Shown here: positions 12,804-27,400 of the stretch, piece after piece | How positions within the stretch are numbered: position 1 is the stretch's first letter | Layout: the number at the start of each line of letters is the position of its first letter | Assembly (NCBI GenBank): GCA_973895155.1 | Contig: OZ316891.1 | Span: forward strand, 19,716,001 to 19,780,000 | DNA length: 64,000 bases | Source of the DNA: Marsupella aquatica | Lineage: Eukaryota > Marchantiophyta | Direction of reading: 5' to 3' | The notes under the pieces: generated by a model | Databases searched by the model: none | What the model was told of the DNA's origin: nothing | What the model saw: only the letters and a program-made list of their open reading frames with translations | Translations under genes and position numbers: made by a program

Positions 12804-15800
12804 ATGGGACCGTCTTCCTTTAGAGACCGGCTGAACGATAAGATTGGCTCTCTTTCTCTGCAGCCTGTGGAAGAGGTACCAACAAAGAATTCAGCAGAAT
12901 TTTTCGGCTCTGGCCTCGAATTTGATGTGGGCAAACTTGTGGAAGCGAAGCATCGAATTACGGGCGGGGAAACGCATCGCTCCCTGGACGAGAAGTCGTT
13001 CAGTGAAATAATGAATTTCACTGATACTATCATGCGGCCCCTTCGCGCAATGGAAACAGTGAAAAGCTCGGACTGTCTGGAAGGCATGGTTTCGCCGAGC
13101 ACGAGAGGGTGTGGTGGTTCGAGCACTCCTCGCTTGCAGCCAACTATTGAACCACACATGATGGTGTCAGCCGGCTGGGAGGCCCTGCGGAAGTCTTTGG
13201 TTTATTTCAGAGGGCAGCCGGTTGGCACCATAGCCGCCTCTGATCCAACGGAAGATTCTTTGAACTACAATCAGGTACGTCATCTCTCGACGTGCGACCA
13301 CTTTACCTGAGTTCCATTGAAACCATTTTAATAGAGATCATCGAACTAATAGCTTCCATTTGCAACGAGACAGACTAATTTATTGCTCTCCAGATACAAT
13401 TGCTTTATAGAATTCATTTGGAAGCAATGTCAAGGAAGTGAGTACGTTACGGTCGGATGTGGAGGGTTTTCACGGGTCACCCTAACCTTTTGCCGCTATT
13501 TCGGCCTCCGTGTCTTGCTGCTGTTGCTAGCTGCGCAGTCGAAGCTGCCTTGCTCCGATCTGAAGTTTTGACTACATGCATGATCGGTTGAGCAATTGTC
13601 ACACCCAAATTCGTCGTGGCAACCGCATCGCTAACAGTGCAACCGACCACCCCGCCTCCCTCCTTGCCTGCTCGTGTTTGTGGCAAAATTTCTTATGTTT
13701 ATTGTCAGCAGATTGGCCCAGGCAGATTGAATTCTTGGGGAAATTTTCAGGAGATTAAGAGCTCTTCGTGTAACCTGTCCAATCGAGCTAACTGTTCTTG
13801 ATTGCCTGGGTTATTCTTCCTTTCGTGTCAGTCCATTGCTTCAATTAGACCAAAGGTGCTTTATAGTGAAGTCTTTTGAATTGCTCATCATTTCCATTGT
13901 ACGAATTATCCTACAGTGATCGACGTCATCAAGGTATACTGTCTGGACAAGATTCTAACTGACGACTGTCGATTTCTGTTGCTATGCCTGCATAATTTCG
14001 TTGAGAAATGATGGACACTTAGGGTCTCAGGTGACCCTTGAGCGGGCCCTTGAGAGGTTCGGTTGCGAGGTAGTCGTCTGTCGGGTTAGATACGTTTCTT
14101 CTTTGTGCTGCTCTCTGTCCTCATCACTTCAATTTCACAAGACGCTCCGTTTTCGAGAGTTTCTTCTGCAGAATTCGTCTGGTCAGTATTTTAATTTGAT
14201 CTTGAGAGTCTGAATGTACGTAACGCGAAGAGCTCAGAGTATTATATGAATCGATGCCTTAATTAAACTTCAGCACATTGATTCGGACGCTATTTCTGTA
14301 ATTCGAATCCAAACTGATTGGAGCCTTCAGTAGCACTGCATGCGTATGCGTTTAAGGTTTACTTAATTCTAGGACTTCAGGCTGGGATTCTGCTGCTATT
14401 GAGGCTGTGTAAGACTTCGTTGAATCATTGATTGAAGGCGTTCAGTAGCACTGCATGCGTACGTATGCGGTTTAAGGTTTACTTCTAGTCATGGATTCTG
14501 CTGATATTGAGGCTGTGTAAAACTTCTTCGAATCATTGATTGAAACTGCATATGATCTCATTTCACTTCGTCAGCATTTTATGTTTGGCGACTGTGTCAC
14601 TTCCTTCCAGTTTGCCGAGCATGCCCGTGAACGACCTTTGCTCACGTTTTCTCAGTTCTGGGTCTCATATCAGTTGTTGTTGCTTACCCAAGTTTAGACA
14701 GGTTTCAGTGCGTTTTTCTTTGATGGTTCGTCAGGATTCCTAGCTTCTATGTCAAAATGATGCAGCGCCTATAATACCGCCCCGATGACCGTAGAACATA
14801 TCAATACCTACGGTGCACTTTTGATTGGAAATAATATTACCTCCCAGACACAACTACCGCGAGAACGACCGCAACGACCGACGTTGCAAGTATAAAGCAC
14901 AGGCAAAGGGTTCGGACTTGGCCAACAATTCTGTGAGGGATCTGCTTGCCGTTACGTTTGAAAAAATGAAGCGAAACTCAAACGGTGGACTACGTTCGGC
15001 GAATACAATTCTTCGTTAGCAGATTGAGCACTGTCTGAATTCTCAACTTAGCAAGTAACGTACACTCGATGCATACGCGGGATCCGAGCCCAAGTTGTCT
15101 AAATGATTTGACAAAATGATTGCATGGGGTGCGCGCAGGTTTTCGTGAGGGACTTTGTTCCTAGCGGCTTGGCCTTTTTGATGAATGGCGAACCAGAGAT
15201 TGTGAAAAACTTTTTATTGAAAGCGCTCCGTCTTCAGGCATGGGAGAAGCATATCGATTGTTTCACACTCGGCGAGGGGGTCATGCCCGCCAGCTTTAAA
15301 GTGCTGCACGATCCAAGCCGCAAGTTCGATACAATGATAGCAGACTTCGGAGAAAGCGCGATTGGGAGAGTCGCCCCCGTGGACTCGGGTTTTTGGTGGA
15401 TCATTTTACTTCGAGCTTACGTGAAGGCTACAGGAGATTTCAGCCTTGCGGACATGCCTGATTGTCAACTCGGGATGAGGCTTATATTGACGTTGTGTCT
15501 CTCAGATGGCTTTGATACATTCCCAACACTACTCTGCGCGGATGGTTGCTGCATGATTGACCGCAGAATGGTATGCCACGAAATAGCAGCTGGAGATAGT
15601 TACATCTGAGTGTTGTTTGAACATGAGTTCTACCTATCGTCCAAAATGAGTTCCTGTAAACTGAATATTACAGTTGTTTAGCCCTGTGAAAGTTGACATG
15701 TCGTTGTAATATCAATCTGCGCAGTTCTAATCCTCACTTTGCAAGGAATTGTCAAGATTCAGATGTCACAACTCTCATTTCTGCTTCCAACACGTCAGAC

Positions 15801-17141
15801 AAATTCAGAGATTCAAACACATCTCGGGTGTTTGTTCACTATGAATATCCTGGGAATCTAATATCACAAATGAATCATGAAATATCAGGACTCAATCTAC
15901 TTTCTGGACATAATTATCTGGAATGTGAACAGCTTTTCATATATGCAACTGGTGTTTTATGCATGCAGGGAATTTATGGTTATCCTATTGAGATTCAGGC
16001 GCTCTTTTTCATGGCCTTGCGTTGTGCAAGAACCCTCCTGAAACCGGAAGCTGGAGGCAAAGAATTGTTGGAACGGATTGACAAAAGATTGCATGCCTTG
16101 AGCTTTCACATTCGGGGGTATTACTGGCTGGATCACCAGCAGCTTAATAACATCTACCGCTACAAAACGGAAGAATACTCGCAAACAGCTGTGAACAAAT
16201 TTAATGTCATCCCGGATTCTATTCCTGATTGGTTGTTTGATTTTATGCCTATGAAAGGAGGGTACTTCATTGGAAACGTTAGCCCGGCTAGAATGGATTT
16301 TCGATGGTTTACTATCGGTAATTGCGTGGCCATTCTATCGTCCTTGGCAACTCCAGACCAGGCTTCAGCGATTATGGATCTCATAGAGGAGCGTTGGGAG
16401 GAACTTGTTGGATACATGCCGATGAAGGTGTGTTACCCAGCATTAGAGGGGCACGAATGGAAGATCACCACAGGTTGTGATCCGAAGAACACCAGGTGGA
16501 GCTACCATAATGGAGGATCCTGGCCAGGTAATTTGTCGATCTCTCTGTTCAGAATGTTGATAATCTTCAAGTTCCTAACAAGCCTAAACATATATCCGTA
16601 GTACATACTGGAGTGTTAACTAGCAAAGCAAGCTTTGAAACCGTGGAATACGTGCAGCCAGTACAGTATCAATTTCGCATTCTTTTGACAATTGAGTGCC
16701 AAGTCAATTCTACCGTATCCAGTCCAGTCACTTGTAGCATTAAGACTTGTCCCGGTCCATTAGTGGGAAATTTTATAAGGAACATTTATGACAGGTAGAG
16801 TCGTAGAGTTAGACCTGCTCTCATATTGCGAACAAATATTTGGTATTGCAGTTCTTCTCTGGATGTTGACCGCGGCCTCCATCAAAACGGGACGGCCCCA
16901 GATCGGGAAGAGAGCGATTGAGCTGATGGAAGCACGGTTGTCGAAGGATGGGTGGCCAGAGTATTACGACGGGAAGTTGGGGCGCTACGTAGGGAAACAG
17001 GCCAGGAAGTTCCAGACCTGGTCTATTGCTGGTTACTTGGTTGCGAAGATGATGCTGGAGGACCCTTCACACTTGGGTATGATTAGTTTGGAGGAGGACA
17101 GGAAGATGAAGCCTTCACTCGTTCGGTCCGTCTCATTTTAA
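12804..17141 (+). CDS. Alkaline/neutral invertase, cytosolic clade (GH100), 4 exons
   Basis: Hydrolyses sucrose to glucose and fructose. Exons: 12804-13274, 15139-15570, 15969-16527, 16852-17141; phases match and give 583 residues. The N-terminal 125 residues include the [10 protein letters not shown] stretch and lead into [20 protein letters not shown] and GQPVGTIAA, features of the cytosolic beta clade (Arabidopsis CINV1/CINV2) and not of the longer plastid/mitochondrial clade. No transit peptide is evident. The GH100 barrel carries [20 protein letters not shown], whose Asp (residue 239) corresponds to the family's catalytic acid, and later GWPEYYDGK with Glu 524 as the likely partner. [20 protein letters not shown] spans the exon 2/3 junction, and [12 protein letters not shown] spans the exon 3/4 junction. 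The C-terminus ends [11 protein letters not shown], as in the plant cytosolic enzymes. A four-exon layout is also typical of that clade. Intron 1 is long (1864 bases) and holds a tandem duplication. Confidence 0.96.
14326..14545. repeat. 115-bp tandem duplication in invertase intron 1
   Basis: Copies 14326-14440 and 14441-14545 both begin 'ttcagtagcactgcatgcgt' and end around 'aatcattgattgaa'. The second copy has a 4-base 'acgt' expansion and a deletion of about 11 bases. It lies wholly inside the first intron. Confidence 0.88.
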
Positions 17142-20100
17142 CTAATTTGGACACTCGAAACTACAATTTTTTTCAGCAGTAGTTACGCAGATGAGGTTGC
17201 TTGTACCGGTACAATTGTGCCACCTCTCTTATATGAGAGACACAGAAATATTATCTGAACTCTTGAGGCTCGGGGCGACATTCTTGAGATCTCGAATAGC
17301 ATGATCTTATTGGGCTTCTATTTCCGACACTGCTTGCCATCAAATTTCCTTTTACTACCTTGCATCACAGAAGCAATATCGGCCATGAGTTGTTTGAGGG
17401 TCGACACCCTCATATTTGCAGCAAAACTGGGGTGTGGGCGAGCCACTACTAAATCTGTTGCTGCCCACTAATTGACCTGTTCGCTAGGGGGACAAGCAAG
17501 GCTAACAGAGAAAGTCAGTGACGCAACTACCAGAGTCCACACGAGAGCTCCGCAAGGGATGGACATGGACTTCTGGGAGTCACAACGCAGGATCGAGCTC
17601 GGTTGTAGCTCAATCGAATCGAATTATAGCAGCGCAAATCGTGGCTCACACGAACACAGCGTGTGTATCAATCCTGCAGCAATTCTGAACGACACAAAAA
17701 ACCTAAACTCATTTTTGTATACTAGAGGACCCGATGGATGGCTATGGCATGATTCCTGGTTTGACGTCGCATAATTGCCCTGTGTAAGAGTCGTGAACCA
17801 AAGATGATGCTCATCACGCTGAGACTCGTGCCCACTAGACCTGCTTCTCAACTGCTCCGTCACTGCAAAATATCATGAGCAATTTTCTATCCACATTGGG
17901 TTCCAGGAGAAGTCCTTAACTTACATTCTCATGAAAGAAACAAATTATCACGGTCTTTTAGAGCACAATATTTGACCAGATATCTGAGTCCAGCCAACAT
18001 GGGAAATTAAAGGAAGATCTGCCAGTCTCACGAATTGTTGCATGGGCCCTCATGTTGTCAAAGAATGCATCATTCATCTGGCATATTCAAGAAGATTCAC
18101 TTGATTCATTAAGTTTGACTTCAATCTAAGTTGCCTTGCTTTACAAATTGTAAGCAAGACTATTCAATCATTATCCTGGAACCCCCTTAGGTGGGAAAGT
18201 GTAGGATGACCCATGGCTGCAAGGGGTTGATGGGATGTAATCTGGGGTGGTGAGCCCGGGAGGTCACAGCCATGACCCCCTATTGGTCATGAGTTAACAA
18301 GTGTAAGCCCTGAATTTAGTTTGGTCTATTTTCTAAACATTGCACCTGAAATTGGATAACCCTGCACTTGGGCTAGCCAGGCGCCAACATGTCTTAACCC
18401 CCCAACATCATGTCTTAACCCTAGACTGGGCTGGCAAGGGTGTTATGACTCATAATCATCCATAGACGTACCAAGAGAAAACTACATGAGGGGTTTTACA
18501 TTCAGGACAGCCTGTGATCACAAGGTTTAGCAGAGGAAAGGAAAAAATACTTGACTGCTTTGCAAATTAAAGCTAGTACCTGACTTGAGACGGTGGTGAA
18601 AAACTTGCATATGCCTCCAGTATGGCTAGAACACAAAGCAAGACACACATTTGTTGCTGGTGGCAGATACCTTGTCTTGGTTGTGTTTTGGGTGTATGGA
18701 GGTCATGATTAGGTGCAGATTTAACACGGAGTGGATATGTCTCATAGTGGGCATACTTTACTAGTCCGCAAGTCACAGAGTAACCAATCAAAACCATCTT
18801 CATCAGGGGGGCTTTACAAGAAGGTGGGGGTAGTTCAGTGTCTCTCCATCCAAAGCAAACTGATGGCCATTTCCTTACACAAAAGTTAAAATGCCTAGCA
18901 AAAATGTGTCAGGTTTGGAAGTAATCAATGCAATAATTCCCTGAAAAGAAGCGGCCGTTTCGGGGCCGTTTGCTCCAAGTTTTTAGACCACCTCAAGAGG
19001 AGGTCCAAGTTTTTGACAAAAAAGGGGACCCACAAGGGGCCCACTGAGAGATGACCAGGTTAGGTAATTTTTTGCTTGATTGTGCCCCCAAGTTCATGTA
19101 AAGTGAAGTGTGGCCAGTTCCCACATATGAATGGTGAGGATTGCATCTTTCACTTAGAAAAAAAGGAATTGCTACCCCCAAGTCTTGTAAAGCCACCCTC
19201 AGTTCAAGCCAGGTTGGAACAAGCTTTTAATTCACAGCTAGGTTGGCTGCTTTGTACAGTTCTTGAAGTGAATGAGAAGTCAAATCCAATCCTCCACAAA
19301 TTGCCAAAGGCCTCTTTCATTTCTTTATAGTTAAGGTGAATTAGAGCTTGAAAATTTATTTCAAAATAATACAATTGTCAGATTGCAACTCAGACAGCTC
19401 GATTGTTGTCCTCTTGTTCTTGTAAAGTTCCCCTCCAGCCAAATGTGTGTACCTGGAACTTGTTCCCTGCCAGTAATCACACATCAAAATGTGATCATAT
19501 ATGATGTCCACTCATTCATTTAAAGAAAATAATAAGAGTATCATGGTCAGGAGTGATGTGGTACCCAGTATATGTCATACACAATATATACCATATTGTG
19601 ATGTACAGTTACCAAACTTGTTATTATTGCCTATGTCATCAAGCTACAGCCAACTAATAAGAAAAGGGCTGCCAGTTTGCCCTGAACACGGAAAAGTAAG
19701 CCCAGATGGACCGCCGTACTATGTTTGACTAACAACTTGGATGGACTACTGCAACCTGGATGGACCATTTTCTAATGTTTCTCAGAACTTCAATAATATA
19801 TTTCTATGTATAAATGGCCACAGTTTCCGGTATCAAAAGCTGCTAGTGTATGTGGTCAAACATTGTGATTTATCCAAAACATCAATTTCAGTGAGAATGG
19901 GCCAGTGTACCAATGTGGGCCAATGATGGTGCCTATTTGGAGCAGTTCAATCATGAGGGTGAGCCAATTTTGATGCACTGTCGTTTCGAGAATTCGAGGG
20001 CTGATGGAACAAGAGTTCATAATGCTAATTTATCAATTATTACGAAACTCTCCCAATCCTTTGTGGAGTGTAACCCAGCTCTTCAAGAGGTTATGGGCTG

Positions 20101-21456
20101 TGTAATACACCAGGGGGTCACAGGCCATGGCCTCGACACAGGGGACTCGTGACCCACCATAGCTATCCCCAAGAAAAAATAGTTGATGTCTTTGTGATGT
20201 CGTGGCTCTCGGAATGCCTTGTCGATTTCCCCAAATTCCCACTCTTGCTCGTGACCAGCCACTGTACAAGCTTCCCCGAATTTCCTCGTCTCTACTGTAG
20301 TAATTATTAGCCCGAGCATGCTCCAAGGCTCCATTGTCGCCTCACTGATCTCCTCCAAAGCTGTCTTCTTGTTTGGGAAGAAAATATTGGTTGCCATTAT
20401 AAGCTGCACTAATCTACTTCGACAATCTCGAGCTTATCTCGAGCTCGTTATGGCACCAGAAATAGGTCTCAGGACGCTGCACAAGGGAATAGCACACAGC
20501 CACGAGTGAAGCACATGCTTTTTTGAAGAGTTCTGTTCTCTTCTTCAATGCATCCTTCTCCATCTCCTGACTTCCTACTCAGTGGAGATTTACGGTCAAA
20601 GAGCAAGGTTGTGAAGGTCTTTCGAGTTATTCCTGTCAGATTGTTGTGTCAGTTCCAGGTATTAAGCTTGTCGTCGATAACCTCTCTTATCTTCTTCTGT
20701 CATGCTTCTTCGAGGAATTACTGGTCAATGTCACCTCCCCATTCCGTCTTTCTTCAACGGATTGTGTCACAGTTCTTCAAGTCGAGGAGAAGAGTCACAT
20801 CGGTTCATTTTAGTGTCTGATAGAATTCGAATATGGATTGCATCGGTCATCAGCTCGGCAGGGTATTGAACACTGGTTGGAATGGTTGTTGATTTTCTGT
20901 TGACCCTTCCAGCTCTTACTGATCTCTTAGAATATGAAGCTCTGTTGGAGGGACTAAGCAATCTACCATCCCTGATTGTACATTAGCAATACTACGATTT
21001 GTCCGACGGAAAGAAGACTGTGGATACAATGGATTGAACCAATCAAAGGAACCAATGGTAGATCCTTGTGACATTCTAGAGATCATAGATTCAGACCTGC
21101 TCACAGATGCCCTGTCCCAAGAACATCATCACTCATTTACCACAAGCGATGGACAGAATCGTTAGAGCAACATTAGAAACACCAGAGAATGAACAATGTT
21201 TTATCTAGTTTCCCGGTTGACTCGTTCTGTGACTAAAAATTACTTGCCTCCTGCAGGGTTTCGTGAGAGATTTGCAGACAAATTCGACACCATTCGCTCG
21301 ATTGCGTGTCACGCCTTCGTTCCTCCGCACTCACACAGGACGATAGCCGAGCTTTTCATGGCGTCAACTCGTTAGCCAGATCCCTAAGGAATTCTCCATC
21401 CGAGGTCCTAAGACGAGAGACTAGCAGGCTATAGCGCAAACAGCTTGCTTGAACCA
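17142..21456. other. Intergenic between invertase and MRS2-11
   Basis: No gene is recognised. A 100-codon frame at 17472-17774 and a 108-codon - strand frame at 20083-20409 have no identifiable domain. Local features are a 'gtccaagttttt' motif repeated around 18975-19015 and several G/C-rich words at 18180-18440. The last 250 bases presumably contain the MRS2-11 leader. Part of this stretch may be decayed transposon sequence, but nothing diagnostic is visible. Confidence 0.45.
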
Positions 21457-24400
21457 ATGGCGATACCCAACTACAATTTTGGACTCGATCTGGGTCTGGG
21501 TCTCGGTTTGGGAAATAATCTGGTTAGCAGTGGTAGGGTTGGGTCTCTGGGATTAAAACAGAGGGAGGGGCCAGGGAGGAGGCTGCAATTAGAGTTGCAG
21601 ATATTCCATATCTCCCGCAGGTGCGTTTCATGGAGCAGCAGCTGGGGAGGTTCGTTGCAGCTGAAACCAGCCGGCAGCAATGGGGAGGCCGCCTGCCTTG
21701 GTGGAAGTGGTATGGGACAGGGCCGGAATATTATGAACATTGGGTTTGATAGTGCAAATCGATCCGAGAAAAGGTAGGTAGGTGAGTGGGGAATCCCCTC
21801 GTATTCTCAGTGTTTCCCTTTGCCAGGTTGGGAAATGAATATTCAGGCAGGGTCGATGGGGCTCCAACTGTTGTTTAGGAAAGATAAGAGGATCCAAAGC
21901 CTAAGTGGTTTTTTGACAGAAATCCTTTGAATGCAAGAAGTTTGCTTGAAATCATTTTGACTTCATACTGACAATGACCACGTATTGTACCGGTCAACCC
22001 ACACCAGAGCCACCGGCACAAATTTTGTTTGATCTGAATGAGCCAGATGGTATTTCACTCTTCATTTAAGTAGAGATAACAGTGAATGAGATGCACTGTG
22101 ATGATTTGTGGGATCTAAAATGAGTGCAAGAGTGACATTGAATTTCGGCCGGTTCACCGAGAATGACTGCGATTAGTGAAATGTAGGTAAACGTGTTTGC
22201 TCAGCTGAAACGAGTAAATGAATAAATCTCTGATGAGTTGTAAACTTTAATGAGGGCAGTAGAGATGATGCTTGGTACCTTAATTGGAAGAACCATTGCG
22301 GAAACGAAATTTGGAAATTGGGTGTATGGTCAGATTTGAAGTGAATGGAATGCTGCAATGCAAACCTTACTAACTAGTGAAATCATTTTGGGTTTCTGTC
22401 TAGACTTTCCTCTCCACATCAAAGCCGAATTGCCTCCTCGAAATCATCTTCATCATCTGGATCACGAGTAGATGCTAGTCATGAGAACCAGGGGAAGGAC
22501 TTGAAACAATACAATGATGACAATGGAAATCTAACCAAGTTAGAAAACCAGAGCTCCTTCGGGGAATCTGATACTTTTTCTGGAAGTTGGGAGAGTAAGC
22601 AAGGCCACGTCGAGCCTGAATTTGATGAAAGGAATCATAGCAGCCAAGATGCCTGCACTAGAAACTCTGAAGAGTCCTTCGGAGAAGAAAACGGGAAATT
22701 GGGCGGGAGAGTTGTTGATGCTGCTCGGGAAGAAGACTCATGGACAAGAGAGGGAAGTACAAGCAATGACAGCTCTCCCTCAAGTTCTGCATTATCAACT
22801 ACTGCTGGAGTAGCCTCAGTCGGACTCAAGGAGCCTGTTTATGAGGTGCAACCTATTGTTAAATATGCTGCTTGACTAAAAACTGTTAATCTGGGTACCA
22901 CATTCAGAGGTTTGGTTCTAATTATTGGAAATCCTGGCTTTGTGACTCTAATTACTGAGAGGACCGGCGTGCAGGTTGAGACTGGATTTTTTTCGCTCCG
23001 ATATTAATAAGGAGACTTGTATTGCTTCCAGGTGATAGAAGTCAGTCATTCCTCAAGGACAGTGAAGAAACTTGTCAGCCGAAGGCAACTTTTAAGAACA
23101 AGTGGTGAGAGCATCTTTTCAATGGTCATTCTGGGAATCATTTGTTCAGTTATTGCCGTCAGGCCATATGCCTCTAGGATCACCTCTCTTCGATTCTTGT
23201 CGAGTACCAAGGCAATTTATGAAAGTTTAATGTCACGTTGAAAGTTGTGTCGTCACTAACTGCTTGAAATTTAGACTAGATCCTTCGACTGCCTTCTCCC
23301 TATGTGTCTTGAAATTTGGTTTCTGTTCATTCTGGTGACTAGAAGAAGTGTCATTTCTTGGGTTTTGATCAGGCCTGGTAAGGCCGGATAGACGCTTGGA
23401 TGGTTGTGCAATTCACATGCTAGATTGTTATTGGAGTATCGGCTGTGAGCACGTCTAGATGACTGTTAAGGTTGAAAGCTGCTCCGCAATGAAAACTCTC
23501 TTATGTCAGACTGATTAGGGATCGCGGTCAAATACTGGAACTTTTTGTGTTAAGGGTTAAGGTTGCGGGATCTTCGAAGGGTTGATCCGTCATTATGGGT
23601 CACAAATTCAGCACCTGCTTTGCTGGTAAGTAATCCAGAAGACTTTGTGGTTTGCTTTTGGACATGTCTTAATGTAATTTATCAAATTTCTGAAGTTTGA
23701 CTACAACTTCTTGTGTTGATGACGACAAAAGAAAGATAATTTACTACGGTCCCAATGCCACCTATGTAGTAGAAGACTAAGTACATTGAACTAAATAGGG
23801 GACGGGGGTTAGAGCTTCCAACTAAAGATACAAAATTGGCTAGATCACAAAGTGAACTAGACTGCCATTATCGTCTAGAACAGAAGAAGCTTAATCTCAA
23901 GCCTTGCAGTAGCTTTTTCCTGTAAAATGCCGTATATTCTAGTGACAAAGTAAGCAACGCACAGAGCCCCGTCTGCATATTGTACATTGGTCACTGAGTA
24001 GAACGATTAAAAGCTCTAAGCGCATGGAATTCACATTCCATCTGGACTATATTGCTTCGCGTTCCCATTTTGAACCAAATGAATAATGCTGACCTTGAAA
24101 ATTCTTCATAGAAGCATGTTGCACTCACCTATACGGTCTCCAACTAGTGATCCCTTCCTTCAACCTCTCGGGCACAGCTGCTGCCCAGGCCGCGAGATCT
24201 GGAAGAGGTCCTGACAATGCCAAGCAGTTGTCAGCTTCTGAGTCCATCGTTTAGCTGATACCAATACTTTTACACCGAGGTTGACATTGGCATGTTTGGC
24301 TTTAACCAAGTAACATGTGTCCTGACGTACCTGACCTACTGGGTTGAGTATTTGCCGTGAGCCTGAGGACTGTTGTGTGCTGTAGGACAATTTCATGAAA

Positions 24401-27400
24401 GTCGAGCATTTTTTCCATGACTTATTTCAATTCACGAATTATTGGTTGACTCGTTTTGCTAAGAAGTATGTGATAGACTTCAGTGACTACAGGTCTCATA
24501 ATGATCAAGACATTTAGTGTTTCTGGAATTGTAATGGTGCTAGAAATAAAATTGACAAAACATGGACTTTTGCTCCGAAATCCAGAAAATCAGAAATTCA
24601 TGCTTAATTGTCTTGGATTACAGGTTCGAGATCAAGCAATACTGCTTAATTTAGGGTCTCTGCGAGCAATAGCGACCACCCAAGAAGTGCTTATTTTCGA
24701 TCACAAAAGGTATATGGAATTGAAACTAAACTCTCTGGGTGAGTCCTTTCCGATAAAGTAACAAGATGGAAGATGTGATTTCAGCTGCAGTATGGATGTC
24801 TGTGATTTGATTTAATTTTGAACGCCTTACGCTTTTTTCATGATTTGAGGTTGAGCTTGAATTCCTTTCAAAGTTTTGGGTTTGTTTGAGATTTGGAGCA
24901 AGCCAGCTCAAGTGGGTGCCTGGAAGGTTTCAATTAACTCTTAGGTTGTTTCACGTATGGTACAGTAAAGGTGCTCGATCATTCATTGACGCGCTGGTCC
25001 CAAGGCTGGATGACCGTCAACGTCAAAATGGTTCTCTTATCATGCCCTTTGAGCTTGAGGTACTCAACGATAATAATTGCTGGGATTTCCCAAGAGATTT
25101 CACTTTGGTTTCAGTTGGATTGCTGTGATATATTTGCATTGGATAAAATGGCTGCATGATTACACTTGGCATCTATCGGTGTCTCCCACGCTTGGTCATG
25201 TGCACTTGATTGTTGTCCCTTCGTTAGGTACGTTAGTTTTAAAGTATATTACTTGATAGTTAAGTCGTACCACTATTGTTAGGGTAAAGGTCCTTAGGGT
25301 TTAGGGTCGAGACGTGTCTGAGAACTTTTACCAACGAGGAGTACTTGTGGGTTGTGTAAAAGGTGATTGAATCAGCGCTGATTTCCAGGACTCAACGATT
25401 GGAGAAAGCACTGATGGATGTTGAACCTCGTGTAAGTCTTAAACCTAGTTATGACCATAAAATGACCTAAGTTTTAGGTAGTCGGGTATGACTACTTCTG
25501 CCCCTTTTCTGATGGTTAGATTGCTCTCCTTGTCGATTTTGTTCACCAGTGCGGACGCTAAAATCCCAATGGGCAGCCATTGTGGTCATTGAATAATTTG
25601 ACATTATCAAGGGAATTTCAGCTTGCATTTATTTGAGACTAAAAGCTGAACCGAAGTGCATCTTTGTCCCAGGTATTAAGACTATTGGAAGTACTTCCAA
25701 CGTGTATGACCGCTGATGTGTTGGAAGATCTTCGTGTAAGCAAGCAAGCACTGGTATGTCTTCTCAGCAATCTCGGGCATTCTTGCTCATTTACTGTAGA
25801 GGTTGCCCACGTAGACGGTCACATCCATTTTTGGTACCCCTTAATTTAAAATATCACGGTCATGGAAATTGTTATTGGGGATATCTGTGTAAAGTAAGGC
25901 GTCTCTTGCAATAATTGGGCAGGTGGAAGTTGGTTCAAAGGCTGGTGCATTGAGGCAGATGTTGTTGGAACTTCTGGAGCATCCACATGATATCAGGCGT
26001 ATGGTCATTATGGGCCGCGGATGCAATCTCGGGAAAGATGGGACTAGTGTTGACTGTGTTGCTCCTGAAGATAAGCAGGTTGCTGAAGGTAGATGAACAG
26101 GAATTATGATTGAAAGTACCAGCTCCGAACAGAATTCTCCTTCCTGATGTTTTAGCCAGCAGGGATATCCTTCCCTTCTGCAGAACATTGGTACAACGGC
26201 TTTTGACTGGCTTTGATCTGTTCATTTGCAGATGAGGAGGAAGAAATGGAAATGCTTCTAGAGTACTATTTGCAGAGGTCCCTTCTCCCATACCAATACT
26301 TCAATTTCCACTGAATGGCCTATGAATAGTAACCCGATGATGGACTGCTTGCCGAAGTTTTGTTCTCTTTCTTCAGTCCGGCAGTCAGTCTTGCAAACAT
26401 CTGTCATGACTGGATTTAGAAGTCGTCTTAATTGTTAGTGGGACGCAGATGTGAATCCACTCACGGACAAGCTATGAAACTGCTTTCATCCGCAAAAGAA
26501 ATGGAGGATTCAATTGCAGTCAACTTAAGGTGAATTGGAAGTTCTGAGAAACAGTTTTCTTTGCCATTTTCTTGCAAAGGCCTCAGGCAATTTTTCAAGA
26601 CATTTGCATCTTGAATGATTCAAGTATGCCGTTGAACGGTGGGAAAATATGCTTTATCTTCGACAAAATATATGCGAACCTTTTCATGGCACTGAGAATG
26701 CAATGGTTGACATCAACAGTTCAAGGAGACTAGAAGTAAGTCGGCTGGAGTTACTCCTACAAGTTGGGACTTTCTGTGCAGCCTTGGGAGCTCTAGTTGC
26801 CGGTAAAGAGTTTCTCTGCATGGCCTTTGGTTGTTGGTCATTTGTTGGAATCTCCTAAAATCCTTTTGAAAGCTCATTTTGCATCCCTTCATATTCTTTG
26901 AAAGAACGCTTTGTGTAAGTGCCACTCGGGGAGTGGAATCTCTCCGGGGATGTAAGGCGAGCGTATGTCAAGTATGTAAAACTTAATAACTGAAGATGAG
27001 ACATATTCAGACTCATAAATGTCACTTGCCAACTTTTGTAACGGCAACCTTTGTTTCTTCTAGCTAATGAAAGTTTGTAGTAATGAGAACAAGCTTTTAC
27101 TTATGTACGTTGTATACCTCGCGCAGCCAAAATTCTACAATTCAAAACATAACTACGGCATGAAATAGCCTCTACCAATGGATCTTGTGACGCGCATAAA
27201 TGAAATGCAAAAGTATTGAGTGCTTTTCTCGTGAAACTTCTGAAAGAATTTCAATCTCTAGTGAGTTACAACCTAGGTATTACACGGCACTCTTGCAGGG
27301 CCCATGTGATGATTATGAACGAGTTGCTGTTAGCTGTCTAGTTACCATGAGTAATATTTAGAGTTTGATATCAATCGTGAAGACGAAGTATTGTGAAGGA